Source of the DNA: Chrysoporthe austroafricana
Lineage: Eukaryota; Ascomycota; Sordariomycetes; Diaporthales; Cryphonectriaceae
Direction: 5' to 3'
DNA: 64,000 nucleotides
Assembly: GCA_001051155.2 (NCBI GenBank)
Contig: JYIP02000001.1
Span: 5,456,001-5,520,000 of the forward strand
Under the pieces are notes generated by a model. That model ran no database searches. It saw only the letters and a program-made list of their open reading frames with translations, and was not told the DNA's origin. The position numbers were made by a program, and so were the translations under genes. Shown here one piece after another: positions 9,728 through 19,798 of this stretch (position 1 is the stretch's first letter; each line of letters begins with the position of its first letter).

Positions 9728-11870
9728 ATGGCTGGCGAACCTTCTGCTGACAAGGCCGCCGCGGCGCCTGCCGAGCAGCTCGAGAACCTGCAGCTCGACG
9801 AGGTCACCGGCGAGAAGGTATGCAGCCCCCTCCCTCTCTAGCAAGCCGCTTGTTCGCGGTAGGATGTATGGATGAATGGATAGATGGACAGCTGCTGACC
9901 GCTTCGCCCCCCTTTGCGGCGCTACAGGTCTCCAAGTCCGAGCTCAAGAGGCGCCAGAAGCAGCGGCAGAAGGAGGAGGAGAAGGCCAAGAAGGCCGCCG
10001 CCGCCCCTCCCAAGCCGGCCGCCGCCAAGAAGAAGGACGACGAGGAGGAGATGGACCCTCGCATGTACTACGAGAACCGGTCCAGGGCTGTCAAGGCCCT
10101 CCTCGACTCCAACTCGCCCAACCCATACCCACACAAGTTCCACGTCACCTACGACGACAAGCAGTTCGTCAAGGACTACGAGCACATCAAGGTACGCACG
10201 CACGCACGCACGTGCCCGCGCCGGGGCTGGGGAGGAGGAGGTTCACACCGTAGATATGCATAGCACGCGCTGACGAGGCTTCTCAAAACCCTGGCAGTCC
10301 GGCGACGTCGACCGCACCAAGGAGCTCCGCATCGCCGGCCGGATCTACGGCCGGCGGTCCCTCGGCAAGCTGATCTTCTACGACATCAAGACCGCCGCCG
10401 ACACCGTCTCCATCGGCACCAGCATCCAGATCGTGTGCCAGGCCGAGAACGTCCCCGAGGGCGCCACCCCGTTCGAGAAGCAGCACGAGCACCTGCGCCG
10501 CGGCGACGTCGTCGGCGTCGTCGGCTACCCGGGGCGCACCGCGCCCAAGAAGCTCATCGAGCAGGGCAAGCAGGGCGAGCTGTCCGTCTTCGCCTCCGAG
10601 GTCGTCCTGCTCGCGCCCTCGCTGCACATGCTGCCCACCCAGCACTACGGCTTCAAGGACCACGAGCAGCGCTTCCGCCAGCGCTACCTCGACCTCCTCT
10701 TCAACGACGCCTCCCGCCAGACCATGTGGACCCGCTCCAGGATCATCCGCTACATCCGCGACTTCTTCAACGACCGCCGCTTCCTCGAGGTCGAGACCCC
10801 CATGATGACCGCCATCCCCGGCGGCGCCACCGCCCTGCCCTTCATCACCCACCACAACGACCTCGACCTGGACATGTATATGCGCATCGCCCCCGAGCTC
10901 TTCCTCAAGATGCTCATCGTCGGCCAGTTCGGCAAGGTCTTCGAGCTCGGCAAGAACTTCCGCAACGAGGGCATCGACCTGACCCACAACCCCGAGTTCA
11001 CCTCCGTCGAGTTCTACTGGGCCTACGCCGACGTCTACGACGTCATGAACATCACCGAGGAGCTCGTCTCCGGCCTCGTCAAGGCCCTCACCGGCGGCTA
11101 CCGCACCCAGTTCACCAACCAGCACGGCGAGACCTACGACGTCAACTGGGAGGCCCCCTGGCGCCGCGTCGAGATGCTGCCCGAGCTCGAGCGCGTCTGC
11201 GGCGAGAAGTTCCCCCCCTACGACGAGATGCACACCGAGGCCAGCGGCGAGTTCCTCAAGCGCGTGCTCGCCAAGATGAAGCTCGAGTGCCCGCCGCCCC
11301 TGACCAACGCCCGCATGCTCGACAAGCTCGTCGGCGAGTTCATCGAGGAGACGTGCGTCAACCCCACCTTCATCATGGAGCACCCGCAGATGATGTCCCC
11401 GCTCGCCAAGTACCACCGCGAGAAGAAGGGCCTGTGCGAGCGCTTCGAGGCCTTCGTCTGCAAGAAGGAGATCGCCAACGCCTACACCGAGCTCAACAAC
11501 CCCTTCGACCAGCGCCTGCGCTTCGAGGAGCAGGCCCGCCAGAAGGCCCAGGGCGACGACGAGGCCCAGCCCGTCGACGAGAACTTCCTCAGCGCCCTCG
11601 AGTACGGCCTGCCCCCCACCGGCGGCTGGGGCCTCGGCATCGACCGCCTCGTCATGTTCCTCACCGACAACTACGCCATCCGCGAGGTCCAGGCCTTCCC
11701 CTTCATGCGCGACGACAAGGCCCAGCCTAGGGAGAAGCTGGCCGCCGAGGTCGTCGGCGTCGAGCCCCTGCCCGTCGAGGGCATCGGTGAGTCTAGCGAG
11801 CACCAGAGGCCCGTTTTCCCCCCCCCCCCGGTAATCAGGTTGGGCTAACCGCTTCACAGCTCACAAGTAA
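9728..11870 (+). CDS. KRS1: Lysyl-tRNA synthetase, cytosolic (class II)
   Basis: Four exons (9728-9817, 9928-10191, 10298-11786, 11860-11870) encode 617 aa, near the usual length of fungal cytosolic LysRS. The last exon supplies only the end of the protein (A-H-K-stop). The enzyme charges tRNA-Lys with lysine. The N-terminus has the Lys/Glu-rich tRNA-binding extension of eukaryotic LysRS ([19 protein letters not shown]). An OB-fold anticodon-binding domain follows ([13 protein letters not shown]). Class II motifs are clear: FLEVETPMM (from residue about 280), [14 protein letters not shown] (R340) and [10 protein letters not shown] (R568). There is no obvious mitochondrial presequence. The promoter carries three TGA(C/G)TCA sites. 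The GC3-rich antisense strand is open for over 500 codons but is a shadow. Confidence 0.96.
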
Positions 11871-12287
11871 AAAAGGTGCATGAGATAGATTCTTAAGACG
11901 GCCCGTGGCGGGCCCTTTTATTTCAACCCGCTCCGGTCCCTCCTCGGTGGAGGGGCCCCGGGGCCGGGTTCACCTTCTATCGAAGGATAGAGCAGAGATG
12001 TAGTCTATGTATCTAGGCCATCATGGTCCCACACTTACTCGGGGTTACAACACATGTGCGCCTTAGATCCGCGGTCAAGAAGAGACCGGAGTCGGACGAC
12101 GATGACCATCGCTGTCCGAGGTATGAATACAATGAAGATCCGTTCCGCATCGACTTTATACAAACGTGACGTCGTCCAATGCCTCGAATCTCATACATAA
12201 TAATCCGACACCCCGCATGCACCTTGGGCAACGCTCTCGGTTTCAATGAGCGGAGGGTGGCATGGCCCTTAAGAGAGACGGCGTTCG
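11871..12287. other. Convergent 3' intergenic region
   Basis: This lies between the 3' ends of LysRS and COX15 and holds both 3' UTRs. A GGCCCG..CGGGCC hairpin followed by TTTT sits near 11902-11920. It resembles a bacterial terminator but carries no such meaning in a fungal nucleus. No gene is seen. Confidence 0.5.
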
Positions 12288-13948
12288 TTACTTTGGCTGC
12301 ATCGTCTTCAGCCTCCGCTGTATCAGCGCGAGGGTCGACCTCGGGATCCTTAGCCTCGACCCCAGCACCAGCGCGCCCGTCAGCAGGGCCAGCGCGCCCG
12401 CCTGGTGGGTCGCGGCCAGGTGCGTGGGGACCATGTAGATCAGCGTCGAGATGCCCAGCGTGACCTGCAGGAGCATGAGGTGCAGCACGCCCATGGTGGC
12501 CTTCCTGGCGTCGGCGGGCAGCACGGCCCTGACGCGGCCCGTGCGGCTGTACGCGAAGAAGGCCAGCACGGAGGCGCACACTGTCATGGCCATGATGCGG
12601 TGGTCCAGCTGGACGAGGCTCGGGTTCTCGAGCATGTTGCGCCACCAGAGGTCGGAGCCGTCCTCCTTGCGCGCGTAGAATTTGTCCCACAGCTCGGACC
12701 GCGGGGGCGCGAGGCCGACGCCCATCATGGGGAACTCGTTGTAGATCAGGCCGGCGTCGAGGCCCGCGACGAGCGCGCCGGTCAGGGCGGCGACGAAGAT
12801 GAGCGCCGTGAGGGCGGTGGCGGAGCGCCGGAAGGCGGCGAGGGCGGGGCCGTGGAGCACCTGGGCGAGCTTGGCCGCGGCGGCGGGGTCGGCGGCGAGA
12901 CGGCGGGCGCGGAGGATGGACAGGCCCGAGAGGAGCATCCAGCTGTAGCAGACGAAGGCGGTGGCCAGGTGGGTGGTGAGGCGGTACTGGGAGACGCGCG
13001 GGTGGGCGCCCTCGGCGAAGAGGTCATCCTTGAGGCCCGAGGCGACCATCCACCAGCCGATGGCGCCCTGGAAGCCGATGAGGGCAGAGATGCCGACGAG
13101 GTTCCAGGCCATGCGCACCGAGACCCGGCGCCTGGCGATGAAGTAGGCGGTGGGGATGACGAAGGTCAGGCCGATGACGCGCCCCCAGAGGCGGTGCGTC
13201 CACTCCATGAAGTAGATCTTCTTGAACTCGTCAACGTCCATGTGCGGGTTCAGCTTGATGTACTCGGGCGAGGCGCGGTACTTGGCGAACTCGGACTCCC
13301 AGTCCTCGGGGGACATGGGCGGGAGGGAGCCGGTCACGGGGCGCCACTCGGTGATGCTGAGGCTGGAGCGGGAGGAGAGGCGTTAGCAACCAGACTGTGA
13401 TTTTTCTCCGGGTAACCGAGGAGCAGTGCATACCCAGATTCCGTGAGCCGTGTCAGGCCGCCAAAGACGACGATGCCAAAGACACTGGCAGCGCTCCCGA
13501 GCAGCCAGTACGCGACAGACTTGGAGCTGGTCTCGGGGAAGGATCTGCTCTTCGCCTTGGCGCCTGCCCCGCCATTGGCGCTCGAGCTGCTCTTGTAGTT
13601 GGCATCGAGGGTCGGGGCCGGGGCAGCTGTCTTCTTGCTGGTGCTACTGCTGAGACATCGCGTGAGGGAGGGCGAGGAGGAAGCCGGCTTCTGGGACTGG
13701 TGCGCAGCGCGTGCTCTCGTCACGGCAGACAGGACGGAGAGCTCTGGCGCCAGCCTCGTCGCCGTCCGCGAGCACTGCCGGCAGACGAACGGCGAGGCGC
13801 TGGCTCCGGCCGAGGTCGAGTATGCAAGGGGCGACGATACTGGTGTCGTCGAGAGCCGCGATGCCTGGCAGGCCAGCCTCTTGATGGTGGCCCTGCCCAC
13901 CCTGCCCACCATCGGCGCAGGCTGGAAGAACGCCATGGGCGACAGCAT
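12288..13948 (-). CDS. COX15: Heme A synthase, mitochondrial (COX15)
   Basis: Two exons (13948-13434 and 13362-12288, intron 71 nt starting GTATGC) give 529 aa. Splicing joins GGLTRLTESG to LSITEWRP, a highly characteristic COX15 segment. Cox15 oxidises heme O to heme A in the mitochondrial inner membrane for cytochrome c oxidase, with ferredoxin as electron donor in yeast. The first about 130 residues are Ser/Ala/Arg-rich and fit a mitochondrial presequence. Conserved heme-ligand histidines are seen in EWTHRLWG (H228), TTHLATAF (H303), LDHRIMA (H426) and THQAGAL (H491). Several hydrophobic helices are visible, matching the family's eight-helix bundle. An alternative in-frame start lies four codons downstream. 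The gene diverges from another putative mitochondrial gene. Confidence 0.95.
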
Positions 13949-14300
13949 GCGCAGATGTGCTCATAGACAGTCCTCACTGCCCAATCGCTCCTGTGGTCGT
14001 GTCTGGGACAGTCCTGGGCGTGGGATCGCGACGGGCTGTTGAGGGAGAGTGAGGAGTCGAGAGCTGCTGTTATAGTTTTATCGATCATGTCATGGCTGCA
14101 TCGGCCGTCTTCCTTTTACGACGCGCCTGATAGGCTGCAGCAACTTCTTTTTCACACCCCGGCCCTACCGCCCCGGCCATGCAAGGTAGGTGTGCATGTG
14201 CAGGGATCAGGCTGTCATAATTCCTAGGTACCTCTAGATCCCTGCAAGGGTCCCCCCCCCCCAAAATTCCAACGTCTTTGCAGATGAAGCCTTCTCGTCG
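13949..14300. promoter_or_regulatory. Putative bidirectional promoter between COX15 and the 14.3-kb gene
   Basis: About 350 bp separates the divergent starts. A CCAAT occurs at 13981-13985, a possible HAP-complex site often found at respiratory genes, though it is close enough to lie in the COX15 leader. Both products have presequence-like N-termini. Shared regulation is inferred. Confidence 0.4.
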
Positions 14301-16573
14301 ATGTCGATGGCAAGCTCACTCACCGTCGCTTTCGGTGCGCATGCAGCATTCAGGTGAGGAAACACGGCAGCCGTCCTGACTCGACCCGATCTGAGGCCTG
14401 GAGATGGCACAGCTACTGGTTGGTCTGTCTTCCCCTGCCAGTTGAAATAGTACTGACAGTGACATAGATCGTCCATAGACATGTGGCAGGTCCACACAGG
14501 CTCGCCTTGAATCTGTCCAGCCATGTTGGCAATGGCACGCGCAACCTTGCTGCTTGCCGCTTGCACTCCACTCTCGCCTGTAGCATCTCATTGCCCAGGC
14601 CTCGAGGAGGCCTGTCTAGATGGGCTGCCTACCAACAGGGCTTAAGCCCTGCTTGTGCGATCCGTGACAGCAAGCGAGCATACAGCACCTCGGAGACCCA
14701 GCCCGAGTCTGACGCAGATACTCAGTCATCATCACGCCCGCGGCCAGCCCACCGACAGCAACATGCGATCCGGAAGCAGCCAGACGTTCATGGCTTGTTG
14801 CTCGCTCTGTACGAGCGTGTGGCCCGACACGGTCTGCTGCCCAAGATCGCTGCCGAGAGCTGTCCACGCGAGGGCTCCCCTGGGATGTCCAATTGGACCG
14901 TGACCATCTCTCTCGACGAGCTCGATATCTCTGTCTCCGCACAGGGCTCGAGGAGGTCCTTCGCCGAGGCAGCCGCCGCCGTGCAGTTTGAGAACATGCT
15001 CAACGAACCCCAGGCTATGGCCAAGCTGTCGTCCCTGCCTTACATAGACGTCAGCTCTCGCAACGCCCAGATCACAGCACTTTCTTACTGTCAGGTTATG
15101 CCGGTGACTTACAAGGAGGCCCCGAAAGGTGTCATAGATTCCACCACCACCACGTACGATAAACTCCAACAGGCGTTCACATCCCAGCCCCTGTTCGGAG
15201 GCCGACCGATCGGTGAGCCCGCGACGTCCGCGATACACGACGTCGCTGTTGGCATCGGCTACTTGACTTTGGCGCAGAGGGTCCTGACGGGTCATCCTGA
15301 CTACTACCCGCCTGGTTTTGAAAACCCTTTCCGCCCGCGGATCCTCCTCGATGGTGACCTTATCGCGGAGCTCCGCAACTACATCGAACAAGCCCGCACA
15401 TATCTGGCATCCAAGGCACCGGGCGACACTGGTGCACACGAGGAGTCGTATCTCGATTCCTGTCTGGCGGGCTTACCATTCCCACCGTCCCTGGCCCGGC
15501 TTCTCGCATTGGGCGCCGTCACGAGTTGCCTTGAGCCTGCCATTCTCTATGCTGCTCTCGAGCAACATGCTTCAACCCTTCCTGCCGGCACGTCTGCAGC
15601 AACGGGGAAGCCTGCTAAGAGGCCGTCCCAGCTCATCGACGGTGAGCAGATTGGCTATACCATTGCTTATCAGTATCTGCGGCGGTTATTGAGGCGGAGA
15701 GAGAAGGCGAAATCTGAGGCTCATCAAGTCTTGAGTCGATATGACCCCAAGACCCTGTCCTCGATAGATGCCGTCGCCCGGGAGATCGAGCATAGTATAA
15801 TATCCACCGGCCTTGTAGAGTACAGGAAACCTACCGAGGAACTCTATCGGAACGTTCCCGGCACCGATCTCATGTTAGGGGAGATACCATATGGCGCTCA
15901 CTACAACAAGAACACCAGTATCACCCGCGTGAGCAGAAATCTCCTCACGCTGGCGTTCGGCCAGAACATCGCGCAAATCGGGCACGGTACCCTGGTTCCC
16001 GGTTCAGAACTGGACTTACGAATGGGCACGCGACGTGTGAGGGACGCGTCGCTCTCAAGGAAGTGGTCACTCTTCCCCAAGCAGTTGAGGAGCAGGCTGG
16101 AGAGGGTCGGGCCACTGATCGTCTTCAGCGGGAGAGTCGGTCCTCAGAGCGGCGATGATGAAGACGGCCAGGACATCCTGGCCCGATACTTGAGCCCCGT
16201 GTCGACGCTGCAGGCCGTCCTCTTGGGCAAGAAGCTCTCGCTCCCCGAGGCGGGAGGGCCTGGAGACGAGTCCTCCCCTGAGTACGCCCAACTCCTGCTC
16301 AACGGCCAGCTCCCGGTCCTCGTCAAGTCAGAAGCAGCGGGGGTCACCAACGAGGGGGCGCGGGATCTGCTCCTCGAGGCGCGCGATCTGCTTCATCGCG
16401 CAATCGACAAGGCGCTGGTGGACTTCTTCAGGTACTCTTGGAGGGATCTGCAGTTCTATCTCCTGTTGAGGGACCTGCCGTCTAACATGGCGCCCAAAGA
16501 CCCCACCTCGAAGGAGGGAGCAGTCGACGCGAATGCGTCAGCTGTCAGTCGCTCGACTGAGTCGAATGAATAG
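14301..16573 (+). CDS. Conserved-looking hypothetical protein, probably mitochondrial
   Basis: A long frame runs from about 14468 to a TAG at 16571-16573 but has no ATG at its 5' end. I propose a first exon 14301-14353 (ATG; encodes MSMASSLTVAFGAHAAF), with donor CAG/GTGAGG and acceptor either at 14478 (23 nt after an ACTGAC branch site) or at 14499. Both keep phase and give 715 or 708 aa. The N-terminus is rich in Arg/Ser/Ala and ends RAYSTS, typical of a matrix-targeting peptide. Around residues 160-190, WTVTISLDELDIS plus an alanine-rich helix resembles a double-stranded RNA-binding fold, as in the N-termini of fungal DExH helicases, but no helicase motifs follow. I do not recognise the family. 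The frame remains open for 37 codons after the TAG. Confidence 0.65.
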
Positions 16574-17661
16574 GTCGAAGTAGATAGGGACGACCCAGAA
16601 GATCAAGCATCACCAAGCACGCCAGACGAAGTAAACAGCTCTGAAGCTCCGCCTGAGGATGCAAAAGACTCTGCCGCACGGGACTAAGCGGACGTTCTCC
16701 CGACGGTGACAGAGTCTTGACGATGAGGCCCCGCTACTAGAGCCCCCAAAAAAAATGGCAAACTTCGAATTACTGCTAGGTAAGGATGATCTAGCTCGAG
16801 ACCTTGTATACCCGCACCGTTAAGCTCATAACAATCAACGTGCTTCTGTGGAGCGCGTGAATGTTGGAAACTTTACACTATGGAGCCCTTGGGCCAGGAG
16901 GTGCCTTCGACAAGACATACCACGACGGAATCGAGCTCATCAGTGGAGCGGGCCGGCGGCTCTAGAGATGGAACGGGTCTGCTGGGGTCTTGCGAGGCAT
17001 GGTAACAAGGCAGGACGTGTATAGTATAGCCTATTATAGAAAAACATCCCGCGAACTGTATGCGGATTGAGGGCCAACATGGCTCTGTCGATCGTGTAGG
17101 GACAGCCACCGCTCAGCAACCATGGATGGCTCTCATCTCGCCTGTTCTCCTCGAGTGAGGAACTTCCAGCCGACGAGGTTCGATGTTGAGATCAGTTCGA
17201 GGGGAAAGAGATAAAAATAGTAGTATAAGACACATTAATATCTATATCTATTGAATCTCCTCTTGTTCTGTACCATGGCCTCTGGCCTGGTCACGCTCTT
17301 CATAGTACAACTGGATATGAAGACCGTGTCCTCGCGGACGACCCTACCAAGTCTTTTTTGTGTATCCTGCGGAACCCGCCGTATACGCTCCCAGAATGCA
17401 GCACCGCAGCCGGCCCCCCAGATTAGACGTCATCGTGTACATGCGACGAGTGTATATAGTACATATCATTCTTCGATTACAAGCCCCGGAGTTCAAGTCC
17501 TGAAAGGCTCCCAGGCCCGGCCCAATTTGTTTCTTGCTTTTTTCTTCATCCCGCTCGGGGTCGGTCTCACGTCCGCGCTGACGACTCGGTGGCTGCTGTC
17601 GACCAACAGCCCCCTTCCCTTCCCTTCCCTTCCCTTCCACGTCGTCCGTTTCGGCGTGCTG
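16574..17661. other. Convergent intergenic region
   Basis: This lies between the 3' ends of the 14.3-kb gene and the cation transporter gene. The first 114 nt continue the upstream reading frame to a TAA at 16685-16687. The rest shows no supported gene. Confidence 0.45.
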
Positions 17662-19798
17662 TCATGCCTCGCTGCGCACCGCACCGCCAGCCTCGCCGTC
17701 GTCCTGGTGCTTCTTGCGGAACGTCCTGAAGGCTTCCTTGAGGCTGAACTTCTTCTGGTCGGCATTATACAGAGGCTTGTGTTCCTGTAGTTAGGGGGAA
17801 ACAAATGTCAGCACGGAGCAGGACAAGGGCAGCATTAAAGAAGAAAGAAATAAAGAAATAAAAAAGACATGGGGTTCGTCATACCTCCTTGATATCGTGG
17901 TCATGCTCGTAGTCGACGTGGACGAAGGCCCGCTCCACGTCGGCGAGCCCCTCCATCTTGCGCTGCAGCGCTTGGCTCACGTCGTGCGAGACCTTGAGCG
18001 GCGTGCCTTGGTCCATGATGACGTCCACCTCGACATAGTATCTCTGGCCTGCGTGGTACGCCCGACACTGAGGGGTGGGGGGAATAGCGTCCGTCAGCCA
18101 GGCCCGTTCCTATGCCTGCGAGACACCCGGCACCGCGGGAGAGGGATGGCGATCATCCGAGGGGTGGGTGCCCGGGGGAGGGGGGAGGGGGGAAGGAGGG
18201 GGGGGGACTCACCGTGTCCACCTTTGTGATCTGCGGGTCGTGCGTGATCGCCATGTACACCAGCTTGCTGATGAACTCCTTGGGCGCGGACTTGCCGACG
18301 AGCAGCCAGACCTGCTCGAAGGCGTTGGACACCCACGAGAACAGGATCAGCAGCGCGATGCACATGGCGCCGATCGGGTCGAGGTACCACACGAAGCGGT
18401 CGCCCACGATGGACATGACCAGGCCGAAGATGTTGACGACGATGTCGTTCCGGTGGTCGACCTGGGTGCCGGGGCGCGCCCGAGAGGGCAGCGTGTCAGC
18501 AGGGGCGCCAGGATCCGGGCAGGAACTATATACCGGGCAGGTCTTATAGATCCCTAACCCGAGCGAGGCATGACTTACGAAGAATACGTGCACGGAGGGA
18601 TACTTCCTCAGGAAGAAGCAGTAGACCATGAGGGAGGTCTTGGCACCGACTGCGTGCTCGTGTTAATGTCGGGCACGTCCGGCGAGGGCAACTACCGTCC
18701 TAACTTACTAGCACAGGCGACGCAGACGAGGGGGACAATCTTAAGCGGCTCATCGGTTTTGGCACCGTCGCCGAGGGCTCTGCCCGACTCGACCTGGAGG
18801 CGAGAGCGTCCGATCAGCGGGCGAAAGGGTCTGTCTACGAAGCTCATACGAAGGAAGAAGGGCCTACCAGGAGTTCTATGGCGACGGTGGTCATCAGGGC
18901 GCAGAACAGGATGATGCCGATGGTCTCGATCCGGGTGCGGCCGACGGGGTACTTGTAGACGCTGGGGCGGGCGGCCATGCGGGACGTGGTGAACATGACG
19001 AAGGAGGAGACGAGGTCCATGAAGGCGTCGGCGGCGGTGGCGAAGAGGGACAGCGACCCCGTGGAGACGGCGGCGTACAGCTGGATGCAGAAGAGGCAGA
19101 AGTTGACGAGGAACGAGGCGTTCACGGCGAAGCGGATGCGGGGCCCCATCTTGACCTCCTCGGCGACGGCGAGGCGCTCCTCGTCGCCCGCGCCCAGGAA
19201 CTGGTCGATGAGCTCGTTCTGCCGCGTGTAGTACTTGCGGAGCTTCCGCTTGTCGCCGCGCGGGTACTCCTTCTTCATCTGCTCCTTGGTGACGTTGTCC
19301 CGCCGGTGGCGCTCGAAGTCCATGGGGTCCAGGCCCGGCGCGGGGCCGGCCTCATCGCCGGCATCCCTCTCTCCGGGCGAGGTCGGTGGCAGGTTGTTGC
19401 TGCCGCCCGCACCCTCCGCGCCGCCGTCGGCCTTCTCGATGAGCAGGTCGGAGGCGGGCTGCTTGCCGTGGGACGGGCCTGCTGTGGACGAGGCCTGTCC
19501 TGCTCCATCACTGCTGCCGGCTGTCCGCAGGGGAAAAGAAGTCAGTGGGCATCAGCCAGCAGCACCACAGTCAGGGCCTGGATGGGAGGAGGGGATATGA
19601 CCTGGGATTGGTCGGATATTGCCATGTGATGAACGCTCGGAACGGTCTCAGCGGCCGGAAAAACTGGGATCGATATTGGACTTCTTTTTCGGATGGGGGG
19701 GGAGGAAGGGGAGGGGGGAGGAGTCCCGTCGAAGAAAAACCATGCGCACCTCGTGTTCCTGGCGGGCTCGACCCTTGAGTCTGATTTGCCGACGACAT
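17662..19798 (-). CDS. Mn-type cation diffusion facilitator (CDF) transporter
   Basis: Seven exons (19798-19750, 19520-18868, 18793-18709, 18649-18579, 18461-18213, 18067-17885, 17784-17662) join in phase to 470 aa. The first exon (MSSANQTQGSSPPGTR) is inferred from phase, a GTGCGC donor and a strong CACTGAC..GGACAG acceptor; the rest is clear. CDF proteins export divalent cations into organelles or out of the cell in exchange for protons. The metal-site motifs are DxxxD in TM2 (ADAFMD, D181/D185) and DxxxD in TM5 (VDHRND, D288/D292). That pairing is typical of the Mn subgroup, whereas Zn transporters use HxxxD. A charged N-terminal cytosolic tail precedes six hydrophobic helices. The C-terminal cytosolic domain (RAYHAGQRYYVEVDVIMD) is present. 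Substrate Mn and a Golgi or vacuolar location are inferred from family. Confidence 0.92.

Noticed and set aside
10283..11857. Minus-strand open frame of over 500 codons
   Set aside because: Antisense of the LysRS exon, Leu/Val/Glu/Gly-rich with no motifs. It arises because C-ending codons leave the complement open.
11901..11925. GC hairpin followed by T-run resembling a rho-independent terminator
   Set aside because: The DNA is eukaryotic nuclear; such hairpins have no established terminator role here.
12405..13400. Plus-strand frame of 331 codons
   Set aside because: Antisense of COX15, low complexity.
17461..17500. Possible tRNA T-arm-like sequence (GAGTTCAAGTCCTG)
   Set aside because: No matching acceptor, D or anticodon arms could be assembled around it.
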